From Arcicella sp034519515 (GTDB taxonomy: Bacteria; Bacteroidota; Bacteroidia; Cytophagales; Spirosomataceae), in contig JAXHOK010000059.1 of NCBI GenBank assembly GCA_034519515.1, positions 1-64,000 of the forward strand: 64,000 nucleotides of DNA. The letters run 5' to 3'. Shown here in pieces: positions 1-12,997 of this stretch. The notes beneath the pieces are model-generated. The model was not told the DNA's origin. It was given only the letters and a program-made list of their open reading frames with translations, and ran no database searches. The first letter of the stretch is position 1, and each line of letters begins with the position of its first letter. The translations under genes and the position numbers were made by a program.

Positions 1-3000
1 GATGTGCTTCGTTCAGTTACGTGCTCATCCGTGAGGGCGACCACCATCGTCGCCGCAGAGTCGCTGCTCAGCCTGTCGCGCGAATCCGATCGGTCGGCCG
101 GGGCCGTCGCGTTCGTCGCGCTGGCGCCTTCGTCGGCTGCCTCTGGCTCATCGACGGGCCTGTTGTCAGAGCTGTCGTCGTGGTACTTCGACACGCGGTG
201 GCCGAACTACTGGGTTCGATCGACGATCAGCTTCGGATCAGTCGGTGGGCGACTGTCTCCGATGTGGTTCGACGTGCGCTGTGGCGGAATCTTTGTCGCG
301 CTGCGCGAGCACAAACGTGACCACGCAGCTCGACACTGCGCCAATCTTCGCGTCCAAGCTGGGGATCCTGACCCTTGGCCCGCTGCGCGTTGGTCGTCGC
401 CGCCCGCGTGGAACTACACCACAATCGGCGTCACCACCGGCGATCCGACGCCTCTGTCCTTCGCGCTCCGATCGGCCGACCGCTGCGCTGGCAACGCGCC
501 AGGTACGTGCCTCCTGTCCGTCGCAATGGATTCGTGGGATGCGGCCCGTGCAACCCTCCAGCGCCGCGTGGACTTGGTGGATGTCGGCGGCGGTGCGTCG
601 GTGGATTCGGTCTCGCAACAATGGAAACCACATCTGGCAGTGGCGACCGGCAACGGCAGGGCCTCGAGACGACCCTGGCAGGGCTTGCTCGAAACATGTC
701 GTTCCGTCTGATGATGACTCACGTCCCGCACACGTGCATCGCCACCACCACAAGTGTTCCTGAGTCGAACCCGTTTCCGCTGCGTCCAGCGTCAGACATG
801 AGCGCGTCCGACGTCGTGCTGCTCGCTCTGATGTTCGACGGCGACGCTCGTCTTTTTGCCGGGCGCTTCGTTGGCGGGCGTCGTCGGACTGGGAGGTTTG
901 CTGAAGCGTCGTTCGCGCTGCCGCCGCCGCGACGTGGCCGTGTTCCTCCGGCCGGTGTTTGGCTCCGAGCTGCCGGAAGCTCGAGCCTCGTTCCAGCACC
1001 AGTCCGTCGCGCTGGTGTCGAGATCGTACAATCACCGCCGAGGCCGCTGGCTCGTCGCAGCAGGGCACTGCCGTCGCGTGCGCGGCGCCGCACCTCGTCA
1101 CTTGTCAAGTCAGCGGCCTCGGCTACAGGGCCGCGTCGTAGATATCCGGGTGGCCCAGGACTCCGTGTCCCTCGTCGACTGTCGCCTCCGGAGTGGTGCC
1201 GGCCGCGTCCGTCGCGTACGTGGCCCCTGATCGGCGACAGACTCTCCGTCCGCCAATCTTCGTTGCCGTGGCGGAGGTGGACTTGGTCGCACCGCCGATT
1301 CGTTCTCAGCCCCCCGCTGGGTGTCTGTCGGGGAAGGACAGGACGTCCTCAGCGCGTCCGCGGCGACGTCGTCGTCGTCGCTGCTGGGGGCGTGCAGCGT
1401 AATCGCTGACTTCTTGACAGCGCAGGTCCCGTTCCACCCAAACCAGCCGTCGCCGACTCGTCGAAAGCGCAACCCATGCTCGCATCCTGGCCATCGCTGC
1501 GGGGTTGAATGCGACCACCGCGATGTGGAATTCCGCTGTGATCTGCCGGTCACCTACCCAGCAGACAGCCTTCGCTGTCGGTCACTGCGACCACGGGCCG
1601 GACGGTCTGTCGCGGTGCGTCGCTCTCGTGACTGACAGGAATGAACTCGACCTTCTTACGCACCGGCGCCCGTCCTGCCGACGTCGGCCGCACAAGCCAA
1701 CGGCACTCGCTCCTGTTGGAGCCAAGTAGCAGTCCTTCAGCGGTGTCTTCACAGCCCTCGGTGATTGAAGGCGTCGCGCCTGCGGACCACGCTAGTTCCC
1801 TCCGGGTCGATTTCCAGCCGCCTGGATGTGCTCGCTGAGTATCACGCAAGCCCCTCCGCCCCGCTGCTGCTCCTCTGCGCCGCCGCTTTTCTTCGTCTCT
1901 TCAACGGGCTCCACCGCCGCCGGTTGCGGTCGCGCGCTGTTCAGCGGCATGCTCCCTGAATCGGCCTGGCCAGTTCCGTCGTGGAGCGCGACTGGTGCGG
2001 AGACGCTGCTCGTCTCCGCGGGCGACAGCGCCCGCGTCCTCGTCTCCCAGGAACTCCGTGGTGCTGGATCGCGGCAGTCCATCACCGCCGCTCCGCGCTC
2101 GATAACCAGATCCTCGACGGCATCCTCGCCGTCTTGTGGTCGTCAATCGGTCGTTGCCGACATCCGTCGCCCCGACGCCGCTGACGAACGTCGATCTCTC
2201 CGCTGCGGAGGCAGTCCTCGCATCGCTCACAGCAAGTCGCGACGCCGAAGTCCCCGTATGCTACGCGACGGCCCCAAGTGCTGCCGCGACCGTCACGGAT
2301 GGCACCACCGCCACGATTGTCGTCACGGAGCATCATGCGGCGCGCACCAACCGCGAATCGCCGGACGTGGTCAAGAGCAGTTTCGTCCTGGTGAACCGCC
2401 CGCCATCGGCAGCGACCGCCGCTGCTGGCACAGACTGGATCACACTCTCGTCGAAGCGGATGGTGCGATTGTAGCCTCCTTCAACGCGGACCTGAACACG
2501 ACGCTGTTCGTTCTGCAACGCGCCGCAACGGCATCGAACGTCGCCAGCGTCACCGTCGTCGCGGCCCGTCGCCGCTGTGGAATGCGCGTCGCTCGGCGCC
2601 GCGTCCGTCCGCTCTGGACTGTCGCCGAGCGCATTCCTGGCATTTGCTCGACGCTCCCCATCGCTGGCGAGCGCCCGTGCATTTCCGCGCTGCGAACGTC
2701 CGCCTACGCTGGCGCCCCCTCACCGGGATCGAACGTCACCGGCCAAGTGCTCGTCTACCTACGGAACGGTCGCACCTTCGGCAGCAGCGACGCCAACGAT
2801 CTGACGTCCGCCGCCGTCATCGCCTACACGCCGAGCACGAACGTCTCGTCCGTCTTCACGTCGTCCGTTGGCCCAATCACGGTCCTCACGGCGCAGGACC
2901 GCACCGTGATCCAACGCGAGGTGTTCCTCTCCCGCGGCGGCGCCGGTGACGGCCCGGTGGTTCGAGGTCGCGGTGCTCGTGCCGGCGACTGGCCGGTTCG

Positions 3001-6000
3001 TGGACCGTGCCATCGACGGCGCCGTAGTCTCCAGACTTCCAGAGCAGCGCTGCTCGAATACGCCAACGGGCGCAACGGCGTCGGCGTCGTGCGGTTGTGG
3101 CGGCGCCCGCCGGCCTTCTCAACGCTTCCCAGGGAGGCACGATTCGAACGCCTCCTCGTCGCAGATTTGAGCGACAGCGGCGAGGAACGTGGTACGAGAT
3201 TCACGGCGCGATCCGCAGCGCGTCCGTAATGCCCACGGGGGCCCACGTGCTGCTGACGTCAACCTTTGCCAACGATACAGCAAGCTCCATTATCAGCGTA
3301 CGCTTCAACGACACCCGCACCGCCGTCGCGAGCGGCGCGATTCCGGGGTCGCCGACGGCGCCGGTGGTGTTCCGCGACGCGGAGGGCAGCCTCGGGGAAG
3401 GCATCGTTTTCAGCGCCACCACCGCCAACGGTGGTCCAAACGGGCGCCCGCAGACGCGACCGCTCGCCTTCAGCGCGACCTACGGTCGGCTTCTTGCGGA
3501 CGGTGCGGACGACGTCGCAGCAGCAGAAACCCTGTGTGGCGTACCAGTCGGCATTCGCGTCGCGGCTGGGACGCTCGTCGCGAGCTTCGAGCAGGCCTCG
3601 ACGGGCTGCTCCGCCGTCGCGGTCTTCGGCAGCGGCGACGCCACGTCCGGCGTCGTCGGCTGGAACGCCACCCGTGGCGTCGAGGGCGGTCTCCCTTCGT
3701 GCTCGTCGCCCGCCGCAATGGTTTTGTCGATCGCGGGAACCCGGAGCCGGCCGAAGCCAACACTGGCCGGTTGATTGTCATCCGCGAGGCCGCATTGTCA
3801 CCGTCGCGCCCTGCGTCGGCGCAAGTAAGCAGGTTCCCTACGCCGTCGGCGCTGAAATGGTGACCCCTTCCGTTGCTGCGGGGTTGTCGCTGTCACTTGC
3901 CCTCGTGGTCGTCATCGGCGACACGCGCACGCACCTCCTTCCGCTTGTGTGGCCGTCGCTGAGGGATCCGACGCGACGCTTCCAGGGGACGGTCTGATCG
4001 TGCTCCCCGGGCGGCCGTGGCCGACGAGTGTGACATCCGTCGCGCGCTCCGCCGTCGCCGTGACGAGCGCCTTCGTCGCCTTCACCACGCAAACAGCGTC
4101 CGCTGCCGAGGATCGCTCCGGCGCGGCCGTGTTCGTTATCGCACGGCGGGTGTGGGCCGTGGCGATGCTCTACGGGCTGCACCGGCGTCCTCCACGATCG
4201 CATCGTCCGTCACGTCCTCCGAGTCGGCGGCCCCAATCACGCTCGCCGCCGCGTCGCGCCTGAACATCTGGTGCACGACGCCGTCCGACAACAGCAGCTG
4301 CGCCATCATCGACGGAACCCTCGGCACATTCGTCAGCGTTCCAGGAGCCCTGACAACGCACGTTGCTGACCTCGGCACGAACCGGCTCGTCTTCTTCACG
4401 AGCGCCCTTCGGTTCTCGTACGCAACGATCGTCGACGCGCCCCCGTCCGGGCCCACCGCCGTCGTTGGCACCGCGCGTGTCTTTGACGCGCAGCTGCTCT
4501 GGTCGTCCCTCAAGGCATCGACGCACGCCGTCGCCGTCGGGCGCACCACGACGGGCACCTGCGCCCTCGCCGCGGTCGCGCTTTCGAGCGGGATCGCAAC
4601 GAACACCCTCAGCGTGGCGGGTCCGAATGCGGCCTGCGTCGCTGATGTCGTCCCTCCGATGGTCGCACTTCGCGCAGTCACGGTCGGCACGGAGCAGCAG
4701 CCGACCGTCGTCGCTGGCATCGGTGGCAGCGGTACGCGGCTCACCTCGCTCTACAGTGGAACCCTTACCCTGAAGAGCACCGCCGCTCTCACGCCGCTGA
4801 TCTTGGCGAGCACGCCCTCTGGCCGCCTCGTCAACAGCACGTTCCTCGCCGCGTCCGTGTCGTGGCTAGACCCGGGCAAGTCGCGCGTCCTCGTGTTCCA
4901 CGTCGGCGAGCCGGCCAGCACGTCCCCGACCGCCCGTGAGCCGACGCTCATCGCGGAGCGGCTGCTTGGGTGCCAACCCGACGGTCTCCAGTTTTCGCTC
5001 GACCGCGTTGACGATCGGCTGACGATCGGTGCCGTGGCGTCATCGAGGCCACCTCCGCCAGCGGCGCGGACCGCTCGTTCGGCGGCGTCGCGTCGTATCC
5101 GTGGGCTGCGGAGGGGCAGCTCGTGCTCGCGCAAGACCCGAGCCGCGCCCAGCCCGACACGATCAACAGCCTCGCATCGCAGCTCGGACCAAGCGTTCGG
5201 GGTCACCCTCGCGCGCACGACGCTCTCAACAGGGGTGGCGGTCGTGCGCGTGATGCCCTTCGAGCCTGTCCCCGGCCCCGGTTTCGCCATCGCGCGCGAG
5301 GTGCGGGTCCGCGGCGTTTGTCGTACGTGGACCCGCGGCGTCGCGGGGCTATTCCTCGGCGAGGCTGACGTTGGAATGTACGTTGGCGCCGTCGTCACGT
5401 CCGCGCCGTTCCCGCCGAGTGCTACGTCCGCGGCGACGCAAGCTAAGGAGATCCCGACGGCCGCGCCGTCGGACATCGGCTTCGTGAACGGGACGTGCGG
5501 GACGCCGCTGATGGCCAACCCGACGCAGCTGCGGGGCGGATCGGTCCTCCTGTTCACGGTGGACCCGGACCCGGCCCGCGCGGGGACGATCGTAAACGCC
5601 ATCTTTTGGAGCTACGCGACGGCGTCCGACAAGGCGTCCGAGCAAGCCAGCGGTGCGACGCACTTCACCGCAGCGTCGGCGCAGCTCGCGCCGCGGTGGT
5701 CGGAGCTCCAGATCGGCGGTGTCGTCGAGTGGTGCTCGCCGGCGGGGACGCCGCACAAGGCGACGCTCGTCACGCGCGCGAACCCTGGCATTGCTACGAC
5801 GCTGCGAATCCTTTCGGTCGACTTCTCCGCCGCCGCCGTTTCCGCACAAGGCGCAACGCAGCAGATTGTCGCAACGCCCCTTGCAAACGAGACTGACATC
5901 GATTCGGTTGTGTTCGTGGATCAGCCTGCCGTCAGCGCCCTGACGCTGATCCTGCGCCGCAGCTCGCTTGTGGCGCCGCCCGAAGGCGAAACCATCGTGC

Positions 6001-9000
6001 TCGTCATCGACACGAATTTCGCGTCGATTCGATCGCGAGTCGTCATCCCGGGGACGCTGTTCCGTTGGTTCGTTCCCGCCTTCGACCCGGACACAGTGAT
6101 CGTCGTGAGCTCCACGGTCGTCGCGAACCAGCCCACCAGGACGCGGCTCTTCTCTCTCGCGGCGGTTGATGCGGCGAGGGCGGCGACGACCGCCACTGTT
6201 GCGCTCCCTGGTGTTGCCACCACGGCCTTTGCGTCAGACCCGGTCGTCGTTCTCGATGCGGTGGCCGACGACGACGCCGCCTTCGTGCTCTTTGGGTCGT
6301 TTCCCGCCGCCACGTTCGTCGCCTACACGCGCCCGGCCCAGGACCGCGCCGCCAGCGTCGCAGGCCGCTTCCACGTCGCCACTTCTTCGCCGCCCCACCA
6401 ACCTCCAGCCCGGCGCAACACCGTCGTGTCGTCGCCCGCGACGACCGGTGCCACGGCAGCCGCAGCCGCCACGGCAGCAAGCCCCGCCGCCCGCACCGTG
6501 GTCTTCACAACGCCGTCCGCAGCCGTTGTGTTCCTCGGGCTCGCCTCGGCGGTGTCTTCTTCCAGTGCGTCGCCGTGGCTAGTGCTTGAAGGGCGCCCGT
6601 ACGTCTTCACGATCCCCGCCGCAAATCCGCGCCTGCTGCTCGCGACGGCGCAAGTGACGGACACCACCGCGCGCCTTGCTGTCATCGACTGCGCGCCCAA
6701 GACAGCCCGCCGGCTCGCCGCGCAGCAGACGGTCCGAGGCGACCTCCACAACGGCCGCGGCATGATCGACACGGAGGTGCGCACAAGTGGCGCTTGGACC
6801 GGTGGAACCCACGCGCGATGGTTCGTGGTCCCGACGTACGACGCGGGCCTCCCGCCTCGCGCGACGGCCCTCGTCGTGAACATCTCCGTGGATCCAAGCT
6901 CAACAACGCCGGCGGCGGTGGCCATCCGTTCAGCCCCCCCCCCCCCCCCCCCCCCCGCCGCGGACGGGGAACGCATGCACATCGCACCCACCGCTGAAAA
7001 CGGATTGCTCGTCATGGCGTGGTGGCGTGAATCCTACACGCTCAACCTGTTCGCCTTGCCGCCCACCACAAACCCCACCGCCACGCTTCTCAGCGCCGAC
7101 GGCAACTTCACGTACGCGCGCCAGTTCATCGCGCTGCTCCCATCCCCGGCGGACGTGCTGACGGACGACGCCGCGTCCCGCCGTCGCACCTTCGTCGTCC
7201 AGCAGCAGTTCGGCTCCGCCTTTGTTGCGGTCGATATGCGCCGAGGGCTACTGCAGCCCGTCGCCGCCCCCAGCACCGCAGCGACGAGCGTGGAAGTGCT
7301 CGATCGTCTCGGCGGATCCACGCTGACCCTCATCGGCAGCCGAGCGACGCAGTTTTGGGTCTTCGACTCCACCGACACGCAGCTGTGGGCCGGCTTCAAT
7401 GGCACCGTGCTCGCGACCCTGCGAGCAACGCAGGGTAAACGCATCCTCCTGCTCGTCTTGTCACGGTTGGAGATCGGCCTGGCCCCCGGGCAGCTTGCTG
7501 TCGCACTTTCGCATCTCACGATCTTCGACGCAACGACGGGGGCGCTTCTCGCCACGCTTCCCAACGCGTGGCGGTCCGCGAAGCTCGTGGTCGTCCCCGT
7601 GCCAGGGTTGCCCGAAAACGGACGCTTCGTACTCCTGTGTGGTGTACCTGTGGCCGCGACGGAGGCCGGCTTCTACGCCCTGCTGGACCGTGACACGGGC
7701 ATGCTCACCAACGCCACGCGCGCCTACAATGTCTCCGTGCGCCCGTTCCTCGACCGAGTTGGCGATGACGCTGTGCCCCTTTCAGCCACCGCCACCTCCG
7801 GGAAGTACCGGCAGCACCATCGAGGCCACGCAGGTCCAGCTGCCCGTGGCCTCGGCAATGCCACCGGCGCCGTCCGCGCGACGCAGCGCGTCCTCCCCGG
7901 CATGAAGCTTCCTGTGGGTCCAGGCATCCCCCGCCGCCGACGTGACCATCGTCGCCATCACTGCGGCCTCCGCAACAGCGACCACAAGCGGCGTTCCCGC
8001 GTGGCGGCCAATGACGACGGTGCTGGACGCGTCGCAGTCACTCCTGCTTCGCCCCCGGAGCGCGCCGCAGCTTCCGTCCGAGGCAAACACGGTGATCCCT
8101 GTGTCGCGCTGCTTCGCGCTTGCCCTCTCGGATGCCGTCCGGCGATGTCATGCGTGCTCGCGTACTCGGGGTCGCCCCGAGTCAGCTCGTCGTGAATCTC
8201 TTCGATGGGGTCAACTGGATCGACGCTCGTCGTCCGAACCACGCGTCGTCGTCGTCGGGGACCGTCGCAGACCTCTGCCGACGACCGCTGTACCCCGCCG
8301 AGTCCGCCGCGCTTCGCGTGGTCGGGCAGGAACAGGAGCGGACCCGTGGGGCTGCCGTCGTGAGCTGCGGCGCGATCCATGCGGTGGTCGGCCACCGCGT
8401 GAGCGCCAGTCCAAGGCCGTGTCCGTCCGATCGCTCCAGGCTGTCGCCGTGCGCGGCGCGTACATGGGGAATGCCAGGTCATGGACGCGAGCGTTCGGTC
8501 CAATTGCGACATCCCGACCGCGACGTCAACCAGGTGCCTCGCTAGCCTGCTGCTCTTTGATAGCTCGGCGACCAACACAACCGCCGCCATCCGCGTATTT
8601 GGAACTGGGGGGTTCAGCGATGCCGGAGGCACCCTCGCCGGGCGCCTCGGGGTAATGGCGGTCTCGCCTCCGCCGTCGCCCTCGTGCTCATCTCGGTCGA
8701 TCGCGACTGTGCAGCTGTCGTATCCGCAAACCGTTTCGACTCTTGCATCGCTCCGAACAGCATCTCTCGACCGTGAATGCGGCGGCCGATCATCAGCGCG
8801 GGCGCCCCGTGGCGAGCGTGGGCCGACCCGGCCAACGCCGCCGCCGGCCGCTTCCGGCTGTACGCGTGCCGTCAGCGACAAGGGCTGAACCGCCGCCACG
8901 TCGCCTTCGTCTCGCCGGTTGACGGTGCTGTCATCGACGCCGCCTTGGTTGACGTCGGAGGAATCGCGACGTGGTCGGAGTACATCGCGACGACGCACGC

Positions 9001-12000
9001 GCTTTTCATCGCACAGACACCGACGCCGCCGTGGTTGAAATGGGTGTCTTCGCGCCGACCAACGCGACACATGCCACGTTCACTGTGATCCGCGTCGGCG
9101 GCCTCTCCGACTGGCGTGCCATCGAAGCGGATTCCGCCGCGGCCCCCGCCGTCTTCGTCATCGCGAAGCTTCCGCGCACCAGCGCGCAGGACCTGTGGCG
9201 TATCGACGCCATCGACATCTGCGGCCAGGCCTTCGTCACAGGCACCGTCGCCACGACAACCGATCCCGCCGCGAGCGCCACCGCCGCCGCGCTCAACCGC
9301 AAGTACCCGCCGCTGTTCGACTCGCTCCAGCTGCAGCCCTTCGGGGCCAACGCGTCGACGGCGGCTGCTGCTCCCGACTCGATTCTCGTTCTCGTCGGTG
9401 CGCGAACAGCAACATCGACCTTCGTCGCCGCGTCGGACTGCGGTGACCGCGCGCGTGTTGCCCGCCTCGGCCGGCACGACGGGTGACGGCCTCGCCGGGA
9501 CGAGCAACGGCATCCGCGACCCGCTCACGCTCGGCGCCACGACGATGATGGCACGTGTGCCGGGGAAGCTCGTATCGCCACGCGCATCGGTCCGAGCGCG
9601 GTCATCGTTATCTACGATCGTCCTGGAGTCACGGAGGCAGCGGTCGCCCTCTGCACATTTGTGAACAACTCCGGCACGAACGCCACCGTCCCTGATCAGG
9701 GGTGTGCGGCGCCCTCAGCAGCCGCGCTGCACTGCAACGTCGCAAGCCTTCCGCGCACGGCCAACGGACCTGCCCCCACATTCGTTCACAACCCCAGTGC
9801 CGGAATTGTGGCGGCGACGAGCAACAACGGCACCCATGGCATTGTAGCCGCTTGGGCACTTTCGCTGGAGGGTGATGGCGGTGACGCGCCGCCCGCACGT
9901 CGGCTAGCATCATCAGTGGTCGACGGCGCGTCCCCAGGCGTCATCGTTGCCGCGGGCTCTCCCGACGTCGGTGCCGCCGGTCTGGCGTCCCCCGGATCTC
10001 CCCCGACGGCATGGCTCCCGGTCGGTACGGCAAGTGGCGGCGAATCGGACGTCATGCTGCTCGCCTGGTCCCTCGCCGCGGCCGGTCGCGTCGCCCCCGT
10101 CGCCATCACGCGCTGGGGCGTGCACACCGTCCCAGGTGGCACCGTCACTCGCTTCTCCGTCGCTGCAACTCTCGTTCGCGTCGGAGCTGTTGGGTTGACC
10201 AACCGCGGCGCACTCGTCGCGCTTGACGTGAAGAGTGTTGTCTCGGCCTGGCGGGCCCACGCTCCGCTCGAAGCCATCGGCGCCCCGACCACCTGCACCG
10301 ACGCCATTGCCACCACAACAGCAACCCTCGCGGTGACGACCCTTGCGGCGACATGCACCAACACCACGCACCGGGCCCTCGCCGCCGGCGACGCATCTGA
10401 ATCGCGATGGAGCTCAACGGCAGTCGACGCAGCCGCGCGCGTCTCCGATGTCACCACCTGCGGCGGTCGCGCGTTCTTTATCCTCGTGACTGGGTCTGAC
10501 GGAGCGCTCGTGGCAACCGTCTCTCCTCGCAGCAGCACTCTTACACCGGCCACCATGGCACGCTTCGCAACCGGCGCTGCGTCGGTTGTCGGATTTGCCA
10601 AATCGACCACGCTTGCATCGTCCTCGGCGCCGCATGCCGTGCTCGCCTACAGCCGCGATGCCGAGCACAACCGCCGGTTCGCTGACCGTCGCCACCTTCG
10701 GGTTGTGCCGATGGCGCTCCGGTTTCGACCGCGACGCACGACGTCGGAACTGCCTTCCTGTCCAGTCAGTGGCTCCTCGCGCTTCCAGGAGATTTGGCAG
10801 CCTACGCCGTCCGGCAAGGCGACGGTGGTGCCGCCGTGTGGTCCGCGCTGTCGGGGCTCATCGCGGCCCGGCTGTCTGCAGCATCCGTGGTGCCGACGTC
10901 GTCTTCGTCGTCGTCCTTGTGGCCGACGTTGGAGGTCGCGGAGGGCTTTGCTGGCGTCCATCGCCACGTGACCCTCCGCCTCGACGCGACGATTGTCTTG
11001 GCGTGGCGCGGCGCGCGCACACTGACGCCGACGGTTGCCGATGCCGTCCCGCACAGCCCACGTCCCCCCACCGCCGCCGACGGCAACCCGCACGCGGCAC
11101 CACAAGGTGGTGCGCTCGGGGAAGCATGTCGCTCGGCCGTCTCGCGCGTCTGATGTCCATCACGCAGTCCGCGTCGCTGACTATTACCCACATCCGCGGG
11201 AACCGGACCGCGACACCTCCGCGAATCATCGTCCGCACAGCCACGCCCGAGCGCGAGGCGACCCCCGTCCGCGCTGCACCGCGCGATCTGGCGTTCCTGC
11301 CCGACGACGGCGCCGAGTCCGCCGTGATGCTGACCGCGCTGGCCGTCGCCGGGTGCGTCGGCGCTTGGTGCGCCGTCCGCCGCGCTCTTCGGCAGCCGCG
11401 CGGTGCAGGTCCTTCAGCTCGGCCGATGCCGCGAGCCGCTGACGGAAGATGGCGCGGCCCTCGAGTTCTACGACGCGCTTGTCCCGATCGCGCTCGGCAC
11501 GGGGAGGCTCGCCGGGCATCTCGGCGCGGCCGTGATCCCGGTGCTGATGGTGCTTGCGCTTGCGACGGTGCATTACGTCGTCGGCGTCGTCCTGGGCCGC
11601 GCGTTGGGCCTGCGCACGGTCAACGACGCCCTCGCCCGCGTCCGCCACCCGTCCGCGACGTTGCCGTTCGTCCTCTTCGCCTTCCCCTTCGCCGTCATGA
11701 ACGCGGCGACGATCGTCGCGCACGGCGAGGCGCCGATTCGCGTCCAAGGAATCGGTGTCCTGCTCGCCGCCCTCCTGTGGTGGGTCTACTGCGGTGCGGT
11801 TGTGCTCTCCGACGACCTTCCGCGCCTGTGCGCGTGGATTCCGCCGGCACATTCCTCGTCGACGCCGTGCGTCGACCGCTTCATCACGCAAGGCCGCTGG
11901 TACTCCCGCCCGCACCACACGTACGTGCGCCGCTACGGATACCTGTTCCGCGAGGCGCGGCCGGGGCGAACGTTCGTCATCGTCGTGGATCTCTTCTTCA

Positions 12001-12854
12001 CAGCGGCCTGCAGCATTCTCGCCGGGCTGCGGCCTGTCGGCGACCCAGAGGCGTGCGACGCCATCGCGTACAGCTACGTCGCCGTAGCCATTCTTCACGC
12101 ATCGGGTGGGTATCTGGCTCGCGCCCTTCTCGGGAGCTGCGACGACGCTGCTGATGTTCCTCGCCAGCCTGGCCTTCATGTGCGCCGAGCTCTTCGCCGC
12201 CATGGCCATCGGTGGCGGGCCGGCGTGGTCCGGGGACGGCGCCGGGTGGTCGATTGTTGCCGCCGTCGGGGCCCTCGGCCTCAAGGCGCTGCTCGACGTC
12301 GTGGTGGCGCTTTCTGACTGCGTCCGCCCTCCGCCCGAGCTGCTGGAGCGCGGCGCGTCGTGTCGTCGCCGTCGCATCGCCCCACGTCACCCGCGTCGCC
12401 GGACCCGAAGAACCCTGCCGGAGTCGCGGTCCGCACCCCCCGCCGCCCCTGGCGGAGGTGGTCGCAGCCTGTCGCCGGAAGCTACGCTTCGGCCACCGCC
12501 GAGGAAGCTGACACTGCCATCGACCGGCCGCTGCTCAGCGTGCCGAACCTGACGCATTGGACGCACGCCCCGCTGCCCTTCAGCCACGAATTCTCCGCGC
12601 GGTACGGGAACCAGCAGCAGCACGAGCGTGATCGCAGCGATGACGCGCACGCTTGGCGGCAGATGCTCGCGTACGAGTCCCAGATGCGGGCCGATGCCGC
12701 AGCCAGCGCCGCCGCCACCGGGGCGCTCACCGGTTCCTGGAGCGCGACGCGATTCGCGAACCCGCTTGATGACGATGACTACCGCGGAGGGCATCCTCAG
12801 GACTGGGGCCAGCACCCGGGACCCGGGGAAGGGAACTACAGCTGGCAGCTGTAG
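1..12854 (+). CDS. Giant protist membrane/surface protein, 5'-partial, frame repeatedly broken
   Basis: I do not recognise the family. Coding character runs almost without gap from the window start to the stop at 12,852-12,854, but switches frame many times: good stretches are about 4-700, 2,136-2,470, 2,480-2,950, 3,190-3,770, 4,200-7,800 (longest), 8,970-9,480, 9,661-10,670, 10,794-11,100, 11,403-12,170 and 12,360-12,854. The large N-terminal part is rich in Thr/Ser/Val/Ala strands, Cys and Asn-X-Ser/Thr sites, and looks like an extracellular beta-rich ectodomain. From about 11,320 to 12,320 there are several hydrophobic membrane segments (e.g. near 11,500-11,600, 11,650-11,720, 11,750-11,820 and 12,130-12,330). 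A charged, probably cytoplasmic tail ends at 12,854. At 5,035-5,195 coding simply moves to another frame and returns, which argues for base indels rather than introns. A large ectodomain with a C-terminal membrane bundle is typical of free-living flagellate surface proteins; function unknown. Confidence 0.6.
6934..6956. repeat. Run of 23 cytosines
   Basis: Uninterrupted C tract inside the best-preserved frame of the giant surface protein, where it encodes a proline run followed by Ala-Ala-Asp-Gly. Its true length is uncertain because such tracts are hard to sequence. Confidence 0.95.
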
Positions 12855-12997
12855 GAGGACACTTGCTACAACTAGATCCGACGACTGCTCCACCCTTCGA
12901 GATTCGTTTCTGGTTGAGCAAATGCGAGAGAAAATTCTCTCAACAATCATGAAACGGATCTCAACGTGATTGTGCGTTTTAGTGTAGGCAGCTTGCA
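12855..12997 (+). promoter_or_regulatory. Protist intergenic spacer with possible trans-splice acceptor
   Basis: Short, relatively A+T-rich spacer between the giant protein and the next gene. A TTTTAGTGTAGGCAG stretch lies at 12,977-12,991, with the TAGGC (12,985-12,989) 8 bases before the ATG at 12,998. A near-identical TAGGC context occurs in the other two spacers (about 14,951 and 16,106). In kinetoplastids the AG after a pyrimidine tract is the spliced-leader acceptor; that role is inferred here. Confidence 0.35.

Noticed and set aside
238..1101. Long antisense open frames in the G+C-rich part
   Set aside because: High G+C makes long stop-free shadow frames; their composition is Arg-rich and lacks folded-protein character, and the sense frames read as protein.
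5035..5195. Intron within the giant protein
   Set aside because: The interval is coding in a shifted frame and joins both sides smoothly, so paired indels explain it without splicing.
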